A stretch of DNA of 64,000 bases from positions 13,270,501 to 13,334,500 of the forward strand of contig OX419761.1 of assembly GCA_948567375.1 (NCBI GenBank), in the 5' to 3' direction. Position numbers and translations under genes: made by a program. The notes beneath the pieces are model-generated. The model had not been told where the DNA came from. It did not search any database and saw only the letters and a list, made by a program, of their open reading frames with translations. The DNA is from Lunularia cruciata. Lineage: Eukaryota > Streptophyta > Marchantiopsida > Lunulariales > Lunulariaceae. Below, piece by piece: positions 11,731-24,790 of this stretch (the stretch's first letter is position 1; every line of letters begins with the position of its first letter).

Positions 11731-14700
11731 ATGAGCGTCCAAGGCATTTTTTGGATAAGCGTGTGGGCGATGCTTCTACTGACGAGATTGACAGCGGTAG
11801 TTGCATTGTCTGACGATGGATGGGCGCTAATAGAATTTAAGAACGGGCTGAAGAGTCCCAGCAGTTTGAACCAGAGTTGGGATCCTGGTAGCGACAATCC
11901 ATGTGGTTGGCTGGGTGTGACATGCTCCGATGATCTTCGAGTTACTCACCTGGAGCTTACGGAGATGGGTTTGTTTGGGACCATCTCTCCTATTCTCAGC
12001 CAGTTGAGCTCCCTCACTGTTTTGAATCTCGCGATTAATAATCTCAGCGGTTCAATTCCTCCCACCTTAGCCAGCTGCTCCATGCTCACAGACATTACTC
12101 TCATGTACAATCAACTCACAGGGAACTTGCCGACTTCTCTAGGACAGTTGAGCCAGTTACAAACTCTGAATGTCCATGGCAACTCTCTGAATGGCAGCAT
12201 GCCAGTAGAGCTGGCCAATTGCTCCCAGCTTGCCTATCTTCATCTCTACGATAATGACCTCACAGGTGCAATACCTGCAGAGTATGGGCGCTTGATGAAT
12301 CTTGTAGAAATTCGGCTCGGAGGGAACTTGCTAACCGGGCTGATTCCTTGGCAGATAAGCAATTGCACGAACTTAGAGACATTTGGTGTGGCTTACAATT
12401 CCTTCACTGGGTTGATTCCTCCAGAGCTAGGCGCTCTTCCGAAGCTCCGGACCCTGAACCTTGTGGCCACAGGAATAAGTGGAATCATTCCTCCAGAGCT
12501 TGGAAATCTGACCATGCTTGAAACTCTGGCATTGTACAACACTCGGCTCAGTGGAAACATACCCAAGGAGCTAGGTAATCTTCGCTCACTGCAATCGTTG
12601 TGGCTATACGACAACAACTTGACAGGCAGCATTCCTCCACAGCTAGCTAATTGTGTTGCACTGAGAAGCTTGGATCTATCTGACAACGCTTTGACGGGAA
12701 GCATACCAGTTGAGCTAGGCCAGCTCTCAGAGCTCAGAGCGCTGAGCCTCTATGTCAATAAGTTGAGTGGAAGCATACCCAAGGAGCTCGCAGATGCTCC
12801 CAGCTTGACGTCCATGGAACTGTACGACAATTTGTTTGAAGGCAACATACCTCCAGAGATGGGGAAAATGCAGAACCTAACCACTCTGGGTCTGTGGGCG
12901 AACAAGTTGACAGGGGAGATCCCAGCGGAGCTAGGGAACTGTCCAACTCTCAACATTCTGGACCTCTCTCTCAACAATTTGGTGGGGAAAATTCCTTCTG
13001 GGCTGTTCAAGTCTGGAAGCCTCCAGAGACTTTTCCTCTTTTCAAACCAATTGTCAGGTCCTATCCCTCCGGAGGTCAAGCAGGCCTTCAATCTGACCAG
13101 AGTTAGGTTGGGGAGAAATCAACTCAATGGCAGCATTCCTGTAGAACTGGGGCAGTTACACAATCTCATTTACCTGGAGCTCTACAACAACAATCTGGAA
13201 GGGCCGACTCCTTCAGAGTACGTGGGGTCGAAACTTCAAGCTCTTATACTTGCTGGGAATCGGCTCAGTGGTGAGATACCTCCTCAACTTGGGAATCTGT
13301 CCTCCCTAGTGCAACTGGACCTGTCAGACAACCGTCTCACTGGATCCATACCCGGGGAGATTGGCAACCTTATTAACCTAATTACCCTAAACCTGAGCGG
13401 GAACCAATTGGGTGGTCCAATTCCTCCGCAAATCAGTAACTGCAGAAGGCTGGACGAACTCTCCCTCCGGAGCAATGTGCTGAACGGGACTATACCTGCT
13501 GAAATTGGCAAATTGAGCGGCATGGAGATCAGTCTGGACCTCAGCTGGAACAACCTGTCTGGAGAGCTGCCCCTTTCGATCGGAAACCTCACGAGACTCG
13601 CCAAGTTGGATATCTCCCACAACGCCTTCTCAGGAAGCGTAGCGGAGCTTGACAACCTCGTCAGTCTTGTTTTCATCAACATCTCAAATAACGACTTCTC
13701 TGGATTTCTGCCTGATATTTTCACTCGGCCTCTGATGACGGTCTCATACTTTGGAAACCCTGGGCTCTGTCCTCCAGACGAGGCCTGTGAAACAATTAAC
13801 ACCCCCGGCTCTTCATCTTCCCATTCCAAGAAGAAGCAGTACAATGAAAAGACAGCCCTTGTTCTCACACTTGCCCTCGTCCTTACCCTTGCAGGACTGC
13901 TCATCACCCTCTTTTTCTGGTATGTGAACCGATATCACCGGAGAGCTTTCCAGCAGTACATGGATCCTACAACCTCGTCGCAGTGGACTCTCATCCCATT
14001 CCAGAGGTTGGAGGTCTCCATTGAAGACATCCTGATGTCCATGACAGAGGACAATGTGATCGGGAGGGGAGGATCAGGGACAGTTTACAAGTCTATAATG
14101 TCAGATGGTCAGGTGATAGCGGTGAAAAAGCTGTGGACTCCCGGGAAGGGGGAGATGTCATATGATGCATTCAAAGCGGAGGTGGAGACTCTGGGAAAGA
14201 TCAGACATGGGAACATCTTGAGGTTGTTGGGTAGCTGCTGCAATAACAGAACGAAGCTTCTGCTTTATGACTACATGCCGAATGGAAGCCTGGGGGAGCT
14301 GCTGCACGGGAGTACTGTGAACTTGTTGGACTGGCAAACGAGGTACAAGATTGCTGTGGGTGCTGCTCATGGATTGGCGTATCTTCACCACGACTGTGTA
14401 CCGCAGATTTTGCACCGAGATGTTAAATCCAACAATATTCTCATTAGTTCCAGGTTTGAAGCTCATGTCGCTGACTTCGGGTTGGCCAAACTCATTTACG
14501 CGGATGAAGATCACAGGGATATGGCAGATATGTCCCGTATTGTTGGTTCCTATGGCTACATTGCCCCAGGTACTCCTACCTTCTTCTCTTCCGCGTTTAA
14601 TTCTGCAGTTACTCTCAACCGTCATGCATGTTTTGAGTTTTGTCAATTAGCCGTCCTTTAGAGTTAGTCAAGGGCAAAGAAGGATACGTTTCTCTCCTGT

Positions 14701-15420
14701 TTCTTCTTCTAAGGATTTTGATGCCAGCACTTAAAAACATATTGTCGAGAAGAAAGTTTAGTAGACGAGGACAACCTGACAACCAGGAAGTTAGAGATCT
14801 GGAGTGACTTGGAAAGTGAGCTTGGTCTTTGCGATCATCAGCGTCTGAGAAGGTTCTAAAGCATTGAAGCAGTATGCTTATCGAGTAAGGGCCTTGCAGA
14901 ATCAAACCGTATTAGTTTGCCCTGCGGTTTTTGAGTAAATAGTGCCATGCATGCCCACGGGACTGTGTTGTATTTTGCAGAGTATGCCTACACTATGAAG
15001 ATTACAGAGAAAAGTGATGTGTTCAGCTTCGGAGTGGTGCTCTTGGAGATTGTAACTGGAAGGAAGCCAGTCGAGCCAGGAAGTAGTGAAGTGTTAGATC
15101 TGGTGAGGTGGGTTCAAGAGCAGGTGCGAGGCGGTCGAGGAGACAGAACTATTCTAGACTGTCGATTGGAAGGACTTCCTGACCATCTTCTTTGCGAGAT
15201 GGAGATGGTACTGGGTATAGCTCTTCTTTGCGTGGTTGCAGCCCCCAACGATCGACCAACCATGCGAGAAGTTGTTACTATGCTGGTCGAGATCCAACCA
15301 GATGTAAGTGCAAGGAGCTGGGCTAAGCAATCCGTGTTAAGCAACTCAAGCTCCAAGCTGCCAATTTTATGGAAATCTGCAGACTCAGATGACTCTGTTT
15401 GGTCATGCAGTTGGGAGTAA
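11731..15420 (+). CDS. LRR receptor-like serine/threonine kinase, subfamily XI type (RGI-like)
   Basis: Predicted plasma-membrane receptor that binds an extracellular ligand, probably a peptide, through LRRs and signals through a cytosolic kinase. Two coding exons: 11731-14569 and 14981-15420, giving 1092 aa, typical of the family. The first ATG in frame is at 11731; an upstream GTG at 11725 is not needed. Signal peptide about residues 1-25; N-terminal cap PCGWLGVTC near 58-66; long LRR array to about 690 with repeated SGxIPxELGNL units; transmembrane helix about 707-730; kinase about 770-1050. Catalytic elements are intact: IGRGGSGTV loop, IAVKKL lysine, HRDVKSNN (an RD kinase) and ADFGLAK. 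The intron splits the YGYIAPEYAYT motif at phase 1. The juxtamembrane WTLIPFQRLEVSIEDIL and LLYDYMPNGSLGELLH most resemble RGI/RCH1-type receptors of subfamily XI; the exact orthology is not settled. Confidence 0.93.
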
Positions 15421-18400
15421 GAGTGACTCACTTTTCCATATGCCTCAATCGAGCTACAAGCCGGTGCACTTCACATGTTACTACCTGTTCAGGGTTTCAC
15501 TCGAGAAATTAGCTAATATCCCTCTAGAAATATAAGACAGATGCTGTCGAGGCGTGAAGCCTTGGTATTGGAGACCTTTAGATTGAGACTGTTAATTCTT
15601 TACGGCTTATTATAGGAGACATATATCGTATTACGGCAGACAGGAAATGTCTTCTACACTCGTGCACATGCATCAGTGTATTCTATTTGGGAAAAGGTGA
15701 CCGAAGAGCTATATAGGGATAGAGAGGCCTCCCAGTTTTGATGGTATTCTCCTTCCATGATAGGTCTAGGGGGTGCTCTTCGGTCAGGATTGCTGGTTTC
15801 TACTTTCCGTGAGGGAAGTCTAGCTAGAGCCAGAGTTCTGTGATTTCCCGAGAATCACATCAGGACCGAGAGTTAAAGCACTGAAGTTGTAATACCCCTC
15901 TGTCTGCACTTGGTTGACAACCGTGCTTTGATTCAAATAGTGAGACCCGGACCATGAGGTAAGGACCTGCCGAGCTACAAAGTTGAATGCCACTTACTCA
16001 GAATGGTAAGTTAACACTCTTCACTGTTTTGCTTCTCCTTAACTCATGCCTTTCGTCGGAATTTTCTCTCGGTTTCACTCCAATGCAGCATATATGTTCT
16101 CTATTTTTCATTCGAGATGAGAGCCCATGGATCTTTATATCTTCAGTTTCATTTTGTGACTCTCACATGGAAGTTTTGTTCATAACAGTTCCAATTTGTG
16201 TACGCAGACTTTTCAAACAAAGCTAGCCAGAACTGTACTGTCGAGGGACTGCAAATCCTATCCGGAGCTTAAATTTACAGTGTGTGACTGCCGGGAGAAG
16301 AAATTGGTGGGTATACAGTACATAATGCGGAATTTAGAAACATGATTATCTCTCAATCGGAACAACAAACCACTCCAGACTCGACTTGAGCGAATTGTAA
16401 TTAGCCACTTCACCGTTGGCTGTGGGAATAAGGTCTCAGCTGGTGACAGCGTTCAGCTCATCCAGAGCTGCTTTTTGGATACTATTCTGGAGTAGAGCCA
16501 GAATCCAGTGATTTTTGGTACGGCAGGTAGTTGGTGGGTTGATATCCTGGAAGGTCGGGTAGGCCCAAATGAGGATAATGGTCTAAAATTTCCTAGTGCA
16601 AGAAATTCATCTAGCGGTGTCCACCAGGGGCCCACCATGTTCATTTACTTGAGAAACATTAAGTCTAGGGCCGGCTTAGCTTTACTCATCCATTCTCTAT
16701 GCTTTCTGTAAAGTACGTCGTGTTATTACCCACCTTTACAGTTACAAATGACCCATCTCGATATCGCTCAATGATTGTTTCAAGATACGGTTCAACTATC
16801 ACCCTACTCACACTAGTGACAGGAACTTCAACGTTTGTTGTCCTCAATTATCCTCTCAAAGGCCAACAGTTACCATGAGACACTGCTGGGGTCTCGCACT
16901 CGATGCGAGTTGTCTGCAAGTGGCACTGAGTACCCTGGACCATCACCACATCATTGTAGTCCCATAAGATTTTATCGAACCGGGAGTGCTTGCTTTTCCC
17001 AGGTGAAGCAAACCAGTCTCTTCAATGTGATCACCGGGGGCATCAAGTACTTGATATTCAAAACTTATATTATTGAAATCACCCTGGCCTCTTACTGTCA
17101 CAGTAATCCAGGTTCTCTGAGGAAGAGTGGCTATTCCAATATGGGCCCATCCTGCATGTGTCAGGGATCTGGATTCTCCTGGCACCAAAAGTATGAAAAA
17201 TGCATAGATAAGATGCCATCATTGTAACGATAACAGCAAAAAGTTATCGTTACAATGAAAAGGAGGTATCTGTTCTTCGGGAGTAGTAGAACTCTTGTTT
17301 CCAACAAGTGAAACACCAACGACCACTGTGGACGAGGAAGTCGAAGGAGACTTGAGTACTTGGAAGCTTAAAAGGCGGCATTAAATCGTCTCATGTTTCC
17401 TCGACGCTTCCCAGACAAGTGATTGGTTTCAAGAATAAGACATGGCCGAAAGACGCTTTCTAGTCGAATGTGTCAGACGCTTTGATGCTTACCTAGAGAA
17501 AATACACTCACCCCGGACTTCACAGCTGCAATTGAAGATTCCCAAATCTTTCGTGAGTCAGAATACTTTGTGAAGTCAACCCTCGGGTGCAAGGAAGTCA
17601 CCTTGTCACCCATATGTTGAAGTCACAAAATAAGTTGTTCATCACTCTGATTAAGCTTTGATCATCAGGCGGAGAAGAGGAACATTGACCTTGCCAGCTT
17701 GAAAAGGAGATTGATCGACAAGGAGATTCCTTATCACCATCTTCAATTGGAATCGAGGTGAAATTTCCCTGACATTCTGAGGTCTTCCAAGAGGAAATCA
17801 TTTATTCAATTATCCACATGGCAAGCAGGAAAGCAGAATTTCCATTGTCATGGTTAGAGCTCTTGGAGGCCTCTGCTTAGCGATACCAGAACGCAAAACT
17901 TGCTGGAGGCAGCCCAAACAAGTTCTGTCGATCTTCAGATGGAATTCCAGAAACAAGATAATTTATTTGCTGACCCAAAACCCAAATAGCAAAATTGTAG
18001 AGTGAAAACTTCATGCAAACTTGTCCCATGCCCCATATCCCATGTCCCTTCGCACTCAACATCTTATAGATGCAGTTACACACGACGAAACTTGGCGGTC
18101 GCTTCTTTGTAGGTCACCAAGGCGAATAGAAGGAAGAAGAAATAGCAACAGTTATCAATCAGCGTTCACGACCCATCAAAGTCTCACCACGCAAAATTAG
18201 AATATTTATAGAATGCCATCACTTTTATTCAAAAAGGCTTGATGCTGGTCAAGATATGTAAATCAGCCAAAATCAAGGCAACCCCACCTGCGGTGGCTAT
18301 CCAGATATACCCAGTCACTAGAATTTGATCTACCAATGTACACCTAACCCCAATTTCCTTGCCTAATATGGCACCGATCAACTAAATGGTGCGACGCTTT

Positions 18401-18644
18401 AGGGGTCCTTCCGAGACAAGAAGAAAACCTCACTCAAAATCTTATATTTCTCCTTTCGCAGTCGAAAGAAGCCAACTATCATCCGCAGCACTTATGGGAA
18501 GGCAGAAATATTGAGGTCACTTCACATTTTCAGTCCTAAAGGTCATAGCTGCCGCACTGCAGCTAACTGACCTTGTCTTTACCAATTTGACAGACCTTCC
18601 TGAAAGTAAAATGTCAGTCACTCTACACAAAGGAAGGATGATCT
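15421..18644. other. Intergenic region between the receptor kinase and HVA22 genes
   Basis: The two genes converge on this region, so it should hold both 3' ends. I see no further coding exon: frames of 60-130 codons lack motifs and are not joined by convincing splice sites. The one clear structure is a perfect 15 bp inverted repeat at 17220-17257. Confidence 0.45.
17220..17257. repeat. Perfect 15 bp stem, 8 base loop hairpin
   Basis: The arms cattgtaacgataac (17220-17234) and gttatcgttacaatg (17243-17257) are exact reverse complements around agcaaaaa. The arms are AT-rich and there is no T-run like a Pol III terminator directly after. It could be a tiny palindromic insertion or an RNA hairpin. 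Confidence 0.85.
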
Positions 18645-21600
18645 TTATCTGGGAGGACCTTGATTTGATCGGTCTCTCAAGTTCTCCGCTCTGGGAACCT
18701 CGATCCAGCTTGGATCCTCTATTGGGTGCCCTGCAACGGACTCAAAACCGGCTACCGAGGAATCATCATCAGATCTTGGGGCGTCGGATCCGTCTGTGCT
18801 TGATGCTTGATCGGGCCGAGAGCCTTCGATCCTTGTCGAGCGCATAGCCTCCTCAACGGCCCGGTAGGCTGGCAGCAGACAAAGAAAGTACCATTCCGTT
18901 TCACAATCAGCAATCCGGAGAAAATATACTGTCCTATGAAAGTACTATTGACACAATACATGAGCAAAACTTACTTGTGAGAGCAACCTTTTGGACTGTG
19001 TTTCTGATCGCCAAAATCTCATGCTGATGAGAGATGATAAACTTGTTCTGCAGCAATAAATGTGAACTGATTAGCAAGGTAACTAGTGATTATTCGCAAA
19101 CTTATATCTCGGGCCATATCCAGGCTCCTTCTCTCATACTAGAGAAGATATCAGGTAAATTTATTCTATATGACGCTCAAACTTGTTAGATTTCTCTAAG
19201 AAACGCTTTAACAGTCACAACAGTCGACTCTCGACTCAATAGGGAGATTTGACCAAGACTACTTGACAATGTATATCTTAGCAAGAGTCCATAAGGGTTC
19301 CCACTAGAAGCTGTTAGGTAGCAAGCAAAGAACAGAATTAGGACTGTACATTTGCATTAAACTGGACTATCAGATACTACAGATATACGCAGATAAGACC
19401 ACCGAAAAAGTACCATGACGCTGCAATTGATAGAAGACTCGTCTTACCATGTCATTACGTGTGCCATCTACGATCCGGTCCAATCTAGCGTGATGCTTCA
19501 TTAGAAACGGCCTTATCAAGTTGATATACATGTACCTCGCTCCCTGCAAAATAGAAGAATGAACAAAGCTCAACACCCAAGTGACTGTAGGGAAGAATGA
19601 CCTATTAATATGCCACGCGAACAGCTGGGCTCAAGGAAGGCGAGTGATGGAGAGATAATGAACGCCACGAACGACATAGTCATACATCATGCATCTTCTT
19701 ATAAGAACGAATTTTGAGCATCTCCATTTTCAATGACAACCATGAGCAAATAAATCTTCTATTATCTTTCGAAGGAAAGGTAGCAACAGGAAAAGTTCGA
19801 CAAGAGATCAATAAGTCAGAAACAGCTGCACACTTCTATGCGCAGCTTTCATTTTAACAGTATCCGGATATCAGATTTCTTTGAAACGTTAATTGGAAAA
19901 TAATAGGTCATATAGCACCTGTTTCAACCTGGACTAAGCGTGAATCCACGTTAACGGCGACTTCAAACCTGAAAATTGCATCTGGGGGATCGGTCTAGTT
20001 TCTACACTGAAACTGGAGTCGAGCTGGTTCTCGACTCCAGTTTCGAACTTGAAGAGTTACGCTCTATACTGTAGTCTTCTACGAAGAGGCTCCTAACACT
20101 CGAGAATTGACCTTGCATAATGGCGGTTTACACTCTACATGAGTTCAAGGGCCTCCCTCAGGGTCAGAGATTCTCTTCAAGTGCGAAGCAGGCTTAGAGG
20201 TCAAATACTGGAGGAAATATTCGAAACTTTTCATCTTCACTTTCTTGGTTCTATGTGCATTTCATGTCCTTTTATATTCCTAAAACCTTGACTTTAGAAT
20301 TTCACTGAACTAATGGGCAACCCCGGGTGGTCAATTGACTTCCTAATAGTAATTGTTTCTCTGCTCCATGCCTGGATTTTACAACTAAGGAGAAAAGAAA
20401 ACCGCTGCTGATCGCATATCTATACCCACTCAGACTACGCATTCAATCCTCTGATAGTAAAGTACAATACTATCAGATACTACCATACTAGACACCAATT
20501 ATGGTTACCACTGTGATGATCAGGTCTAATGCAAGTAAAGCGATTCACTGGCAACAAAGAGATTCTACAAGATCACTCTCCCCGCTCTACTCTGATTTCT
20601 TCTCCTTCAGTACATCTTCACTCCAGCAACACTGCTGGATTAAAGATGTATTGAAGGGAAAAAAATCGAAGTAGATCGAGAGACAGAGACTTGCTATAAA
20701 ACTAGTGCGTTCAGAAGTTTAAAACCTCCGAAGAACAGGGAAGAGAGGAAGGTGAAACATACATAATTGTTGGGAAGCTGGAGCCAAACGAGGAACACAA
20801 ACTTGGCATGGTAATACATTGGGAACCTGCATTAAAATTGAGATTTACGGGTTAAAATAACAAACCCTAGTTTCTTTCACGCTGGCATCGTCATTCAGGA
20901 ACAGAAGGTAAGGACGTGACGGATCACCAGAGCTATTACCCTACGGCGAGCAACACAAGGACGCCCTTAAAGCACGTTAAATCGGAGACACGAAGCTCGA
21001 TGTTACGAACTTTGAAGACTTATAATTACCAGGATAGCAGTTTGTCCGTGCACATTTCCACCGCACTGAAACAACCGTATGCTGTGGATACACAAAGTAC
21101 GAGATATCAAGAAATCGATATTCAACGAGTGTGCGCAAACAATCATCAATGATCGTCAACACAAGTTGGTGGCGAAGTCAACCCCCACTTCCAGCACGTG
21201 ACCTAGATTGGATACCGGAGTCTGAACCAAGACTCACCTCTCAGGAGACGAGTAACTTCCAAATGATCGAAGATGAAGCCGAGCCAACATGCTCGGAAGC
21301 ATATAGCTAGAGTTACCCAACCTTACCTGCCCAGTAGACAAGCCACATCTCCTGCTCGTTTCGGTCTTTGCGCTCGATTGCCTTGTGAGTGGAGTAGATA
21401 GGGAAACCGACTCCCACGATATGACTGCACCATTTCGCAACATCGAATATATGAAAAACTGTGCCATCGATTAGCTCATTCAATTCAGCATCGTATGAAA
21501 ACCTGACAATGCTGAATGTGTCAGTTCGAGCTAGTGGGTTACCATGCTGAGCGAACGATCACATTCGATGCAGCAGGAGATAGCAGCAAGCGCAATCCGA

Positions 21601-22201
21601 CCTGAGCAGACAAATATATCAGCTAAGCTGCACATACAGTAGTAAACAGGCTATAGAATGATTTGACCTGCGCACTCTTTCAATCCAAGGTCTTCCTCCG
21701 CTTCTTTAACGAGATGATTCATTAGACCTATGTCCTGAGATGATTCTCCAATATCATCTATCCATTCATAAGGCTAAGGATCCGTGATACGACGCATATG
21801 TGAACAAAAGGCACTCAGCTGCAGTTTATCCTCCCAGTCTGAAATCCAATACTTCAAGACTACAAGCAACATAACATGCACTTTGCACACTGAGAGGAGT
21901 TTAGGGATCTAAAGACTTAAGGAAAAGGTTACAGGCCTCGCAAAGAAGAACATATGTGTTTCTATCTCACATATTCCTGCGGTACAATTACAGCTACTTG
22001 AGCAATTCCTTCACCGTCAAGGACAGCTCGACGGAACCCTAAGCATCAGACGCGTTTCAGGCTACGAACACACTACGAGCGCGAATTGGGAAGAACAGTC
22101 ACCAACACCCTTGCGTTCATTCCCAACTCACAAATCCAAATTGCATGCACGCAAGCACATCGCCTCACCTCGCTGCCGACAGCACTGCTCATCAAAGCCA
22201 T
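18645..22201 (-). CDS. HVA22/REEP/Yop1-family ER membrane protein (HVA22-k-like)
   Basis: Predicted ER-membrane-shaping or trafficking protein of the TB2/DP1/HVA22 family. Eight coding exons on the minus strand, in order: 22201-22169, 21601-21543, 21424-21327, 21081-21030, 20826-20763, 19543-19448, 19047-18975, 18868-18645. All have GT donors and AG acceptors and compatible phases, totalling 699 nt (232 aa). The start MALMSSAVGSE and the next exon VGLRLLLSPAASNV match the N-terminus of plant HVA22-like k proteins. The family core follows: VGVGFPIYSTHKAIE (34-48), WLVYWAAYGCFSAVE (58-72), SWFPMYYHAKFVFLVWLQLP (80-99), and GARYMYINLIRPFLMKHHAR (103-122). Hydrophobic stretches at about 32-45, 58-72 and 80-99 fit hairpin membrane insertion. 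Residues 167-232 form a Ser/Asp-rich, probably disordered tail. The exon joins come from consensus and homology and were not checked against a transcript. Confidence 0.9.
20009..20044. repeat. Perfect 15 bp stem, 6 base loop hairpin in an HVA22 intron
   Basis: The arms gaaactggagtcgag (20009-20023) and ctcgactccagtttc (20030-20044) are exact reverse complements around ctggtt. It lies in the 1.2 kb intron between the exons ending at 20763 and starting at 19543, so it would be transcribed with the HVA22 pre-mRNA. Confidence 0.85.
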
Positions 22202-22900
22202 CTTTACGGCTCGACACTCCTTCTCCGAGATGCGGCAGCTCACGACTTACAAATCCGGAAAACCTCAACCCTGGTGAAGACCCGCGCTAGGAACTTCCCC
22301 TTCCAGAATCAACCGCAGGCAGAACACAACCGAGTAAAAGAAAAAGAGTACAGAAAACAAACAGCAGAGATCCAAATCACTAATCAATCCACAACAAAAA
22401 GATGGCGCCACAAGCTCTACTGGTCTCAAAATGGATGTCAACACGGTAGTCTCGGACACCACCTACAGGTAAATTGAAAAGAAAATGGACTCAGCGGTCT
22501 TGCGACATACGGATCGACTCCAGATGAACAATCTCGAGAAAGAGAAAGGAGAAATGTATGAGAAGAGATGAGGAGTAGAGAGATCGCAAGAGCTCCTTTC
22601 CTCACTCCAGCAAAAGCTCTCTTCTGCTCTTTCTCTGTTCTGTCTCTGTTCCGTTCTGCGGTGACAGTTTTCTTACCAGGAAAGCCAAAGGGGATATAGA
22701 CGAGAGTGAACAACAGGAAAGCGGAGCTTTTAGACAACTTTTAGTGACAGTCTTGCCAAATGTGGCTGATGTGACCTGGACCGGACCGGACCGGACCGGA
22801 CGATGGGGAACTGGCTCTGACTCGCGACGACAGCGAAGACCCTGGTCACGCGACGTGAGATTCCTTCCTTCCTGCCGGCAGTCAGCACCTGCAGAACCCG
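22202..22900 (-). promoter_or_regulatory. Probable 5' leader and promoter of the HVA22-like gene
   Basis: This is the region directly upstream of the HVA22 start codon on the minus strand. It is GC- and CpG-richer than the surroundings and contains a pyrimidine-rich block (minus strand, about 22600-22540) and a GGACC pentanucleotide run. Frames across it lack domain signals and are treated as leader. No TATA box or start site could be fixed. Confidence 0.4.
22777..22802. repeat. (CCGGA)n pentanucleotide repeat
   Basis: About five uninterrupted copies of ccgga, roughly 580 bp upstream of the HVA22 start codon. It is the only such GC-rich satellite in the window. Confidence 0.85.
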
Positions 22901-23274
22901 GGATCCGAAACGTCCCAAGTGGGAATCTGCCAGTGTCGTAGCTGCGCAGTAACATCTTTCTACCGAAGTACGCAAGTTACGGTTTCGGAGAGGCTACGAC
23001 ATCCAAATGGGTGAAGGGAGAAGTTCCGGAGAACCAAGGAACTTTGTACCGTGAATTCCAGAAACTTATTGAAGACTCATTCATGGTGTCTTCCCCTATG
23101 CGAGTTATGAACGGCACAATAAAACGATGGTAGGAGAGTCCCCCACGAATACCACGGTGAAACCATTTCCATAAGCCATCGATAGATCTATCAAAGGCTT
23201 AACCTTCATAATATCATGTGGTGTTTATCAACCTATATGGGACAAGCTTCCGAACGTTACAACCATATGAACTC

Positions 23275-23405
23275 TACGCGGTAGGGCAGATTTCTCATAT
23301 AGACTCTATTGGGGCTTAGCACCATGTTATTTTTTTTCTCTCCCTTGTACGGCTTGATGGGGTCTTCCCATCCTTCGTTTTTCCTACGCGGTCACCTTTT
23401 TTCTA
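23275..23405 (+). repeat. Dispersed hairpin-repeat, copy 2 (long form)
   Basis: Begins with 'tagggcagatttctcatatag', passes 'ctattggggcttagc' and reaches the stem-loop gatggggtcttcccatc, then 'cttcg' and 'acgcggtc'. The same order of blocks appears at 30535-30665 and 57840-57955, which defines a family of about 130 bp. No coding potential or terminal repeats are evident. Confidence 0.7.
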
Positions 23406-23412
23406 TGAACTC

Positions 23413-23594
23413 TTTTAACGACATGATTCAACTCTCTCCCGGAAACCTCTGGTAAATTTACTAGCGATATTTTTGTCTTAGACAGCTCATGTTCCTCTGA
23501 TCCGTTTCAACGATATGATTCAACTTTCTCCCAAAAGCCTCTAGTAATTTTACTCGCTATATTATTGTCCTAGACACATCATGATCCCTTTAGG
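23413..23594. repeat. Degenerate tandem duplication, about 91 bp period
   Basis: Two imperfect copies begin at about 23413 (ttttaacgacatgattcaac) and 23504 (gtttcaacgatatgattcaac-like). They share 'tctccc..aa.cctct.gtaa.tttact.gc.atatt' and 'tagacac/gctcatg'. Confidence 0.65.
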
Positions 23595-24726
23595 AGATCT
23601 CGATTATAACCTACCATGGCTGAAGTAGGATCGGTTGGCGGGACCAGTTTTGCTACCAAATTCCTACTTTCATTTCTCTACCGAAGTTCTCTAAATTACT
23701 TTCAAACATTGATAGGCTAGTCCATAGAGTTAAAATTAACTATCTGGATTCACTTTTCTCCCCTTTGTCGTGCTTCCTCGGGCTTCTCTTGTCTTCTTCT
23801 CCTTCTCTCTCCGTGTCAAATACCACAAAAGTTGTAATTCAATGTTTCATCGGGAAGAACTTGAGGAATTTGTCCCACTGCTCGAGTCATGAACAACTGT
23901 AGCTCCAACTATTTTGGCACTGTGCTTGTCCTTGTTCAGTCGGAACAGTATCCGGGATTCTATCACAAATATCGGTGGACGCAGCCTTCCAACTTTTTTG
24001 TAACGTCTTGCGCTGCTACTATTTCCAAGTTAAATTACTGTAGTAATAAGTTCATTAAAATTTTCCCTTGCTCCTCAAGTTGTTAATATTCGATGAGTTT
24101 TATGTGTTTCCTATCCTGCTGACTAGTTTTAATACTGCAGTAAAGGGATTTTTCAGGATAATTCAGTGGTTGTAGTATTGTAGATACTTTGATAGAATCT
24201 GCCATTTGTATTGAGTTTTGTGGATTGTAGTGATAGATCAAAGTTCATGTTCTTTAGGAAATGCGTCTGGTTCTTTTTTTTCTACCCCGGTCAGCTCAAG
24301 ACTTGAGTTTGAGAAGGCTTATTTATCGAAAGATTTCACATATGAGGTTGAATGCTGAATGTAAACTGCACACATTTTGATTGGTAGGGCTAAGGGTTCC
24401 TATTGCTTTTTCATCTGATATTAAGTTGAAACAATTTACAAGATCTTTCTTTGAAAATAAATAAAATTAGTCAGTAAAAGTTTTGAAATTTGAATATATT
24501 TTCAAAATAAATATTTTCTCAGATTTTCTAATTATTATATTCTCCAAGTTGTACTTTTTGAGTTTCTTCGGATCTTAACAACCAGAGAGAAATTACATGT
24601 CTTTTGGAGTCCAGAACACATTACATGCTGCGATGTACCCAGGAATCCACGTTAGTTCTGGAATATACTTGCTACCCCATTGCTCGAATGTAGTTTGTAA
24701 TTACATTCATTGAGGATCATATGATT

Positions 24727-24790
24727 CTAATAATAATAATGATTATTATTATTATATTATTATTACAACTATTATTATCATCATTATCAA
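24727..24790. repeat. ATT/AAT microsatellite cluster
   Basis: A run of taa units switches to att units and then to mixed att/atc units. The change from TAA to ATT makes it partly self-complementary. No function is assigned. Confidence 0.75.

Noticed and set aside
12393-14646. Several long minus-strand frames opposite the receptor kinase
   Set aside because: They are antisense shadows of the LRR and kinase codons.
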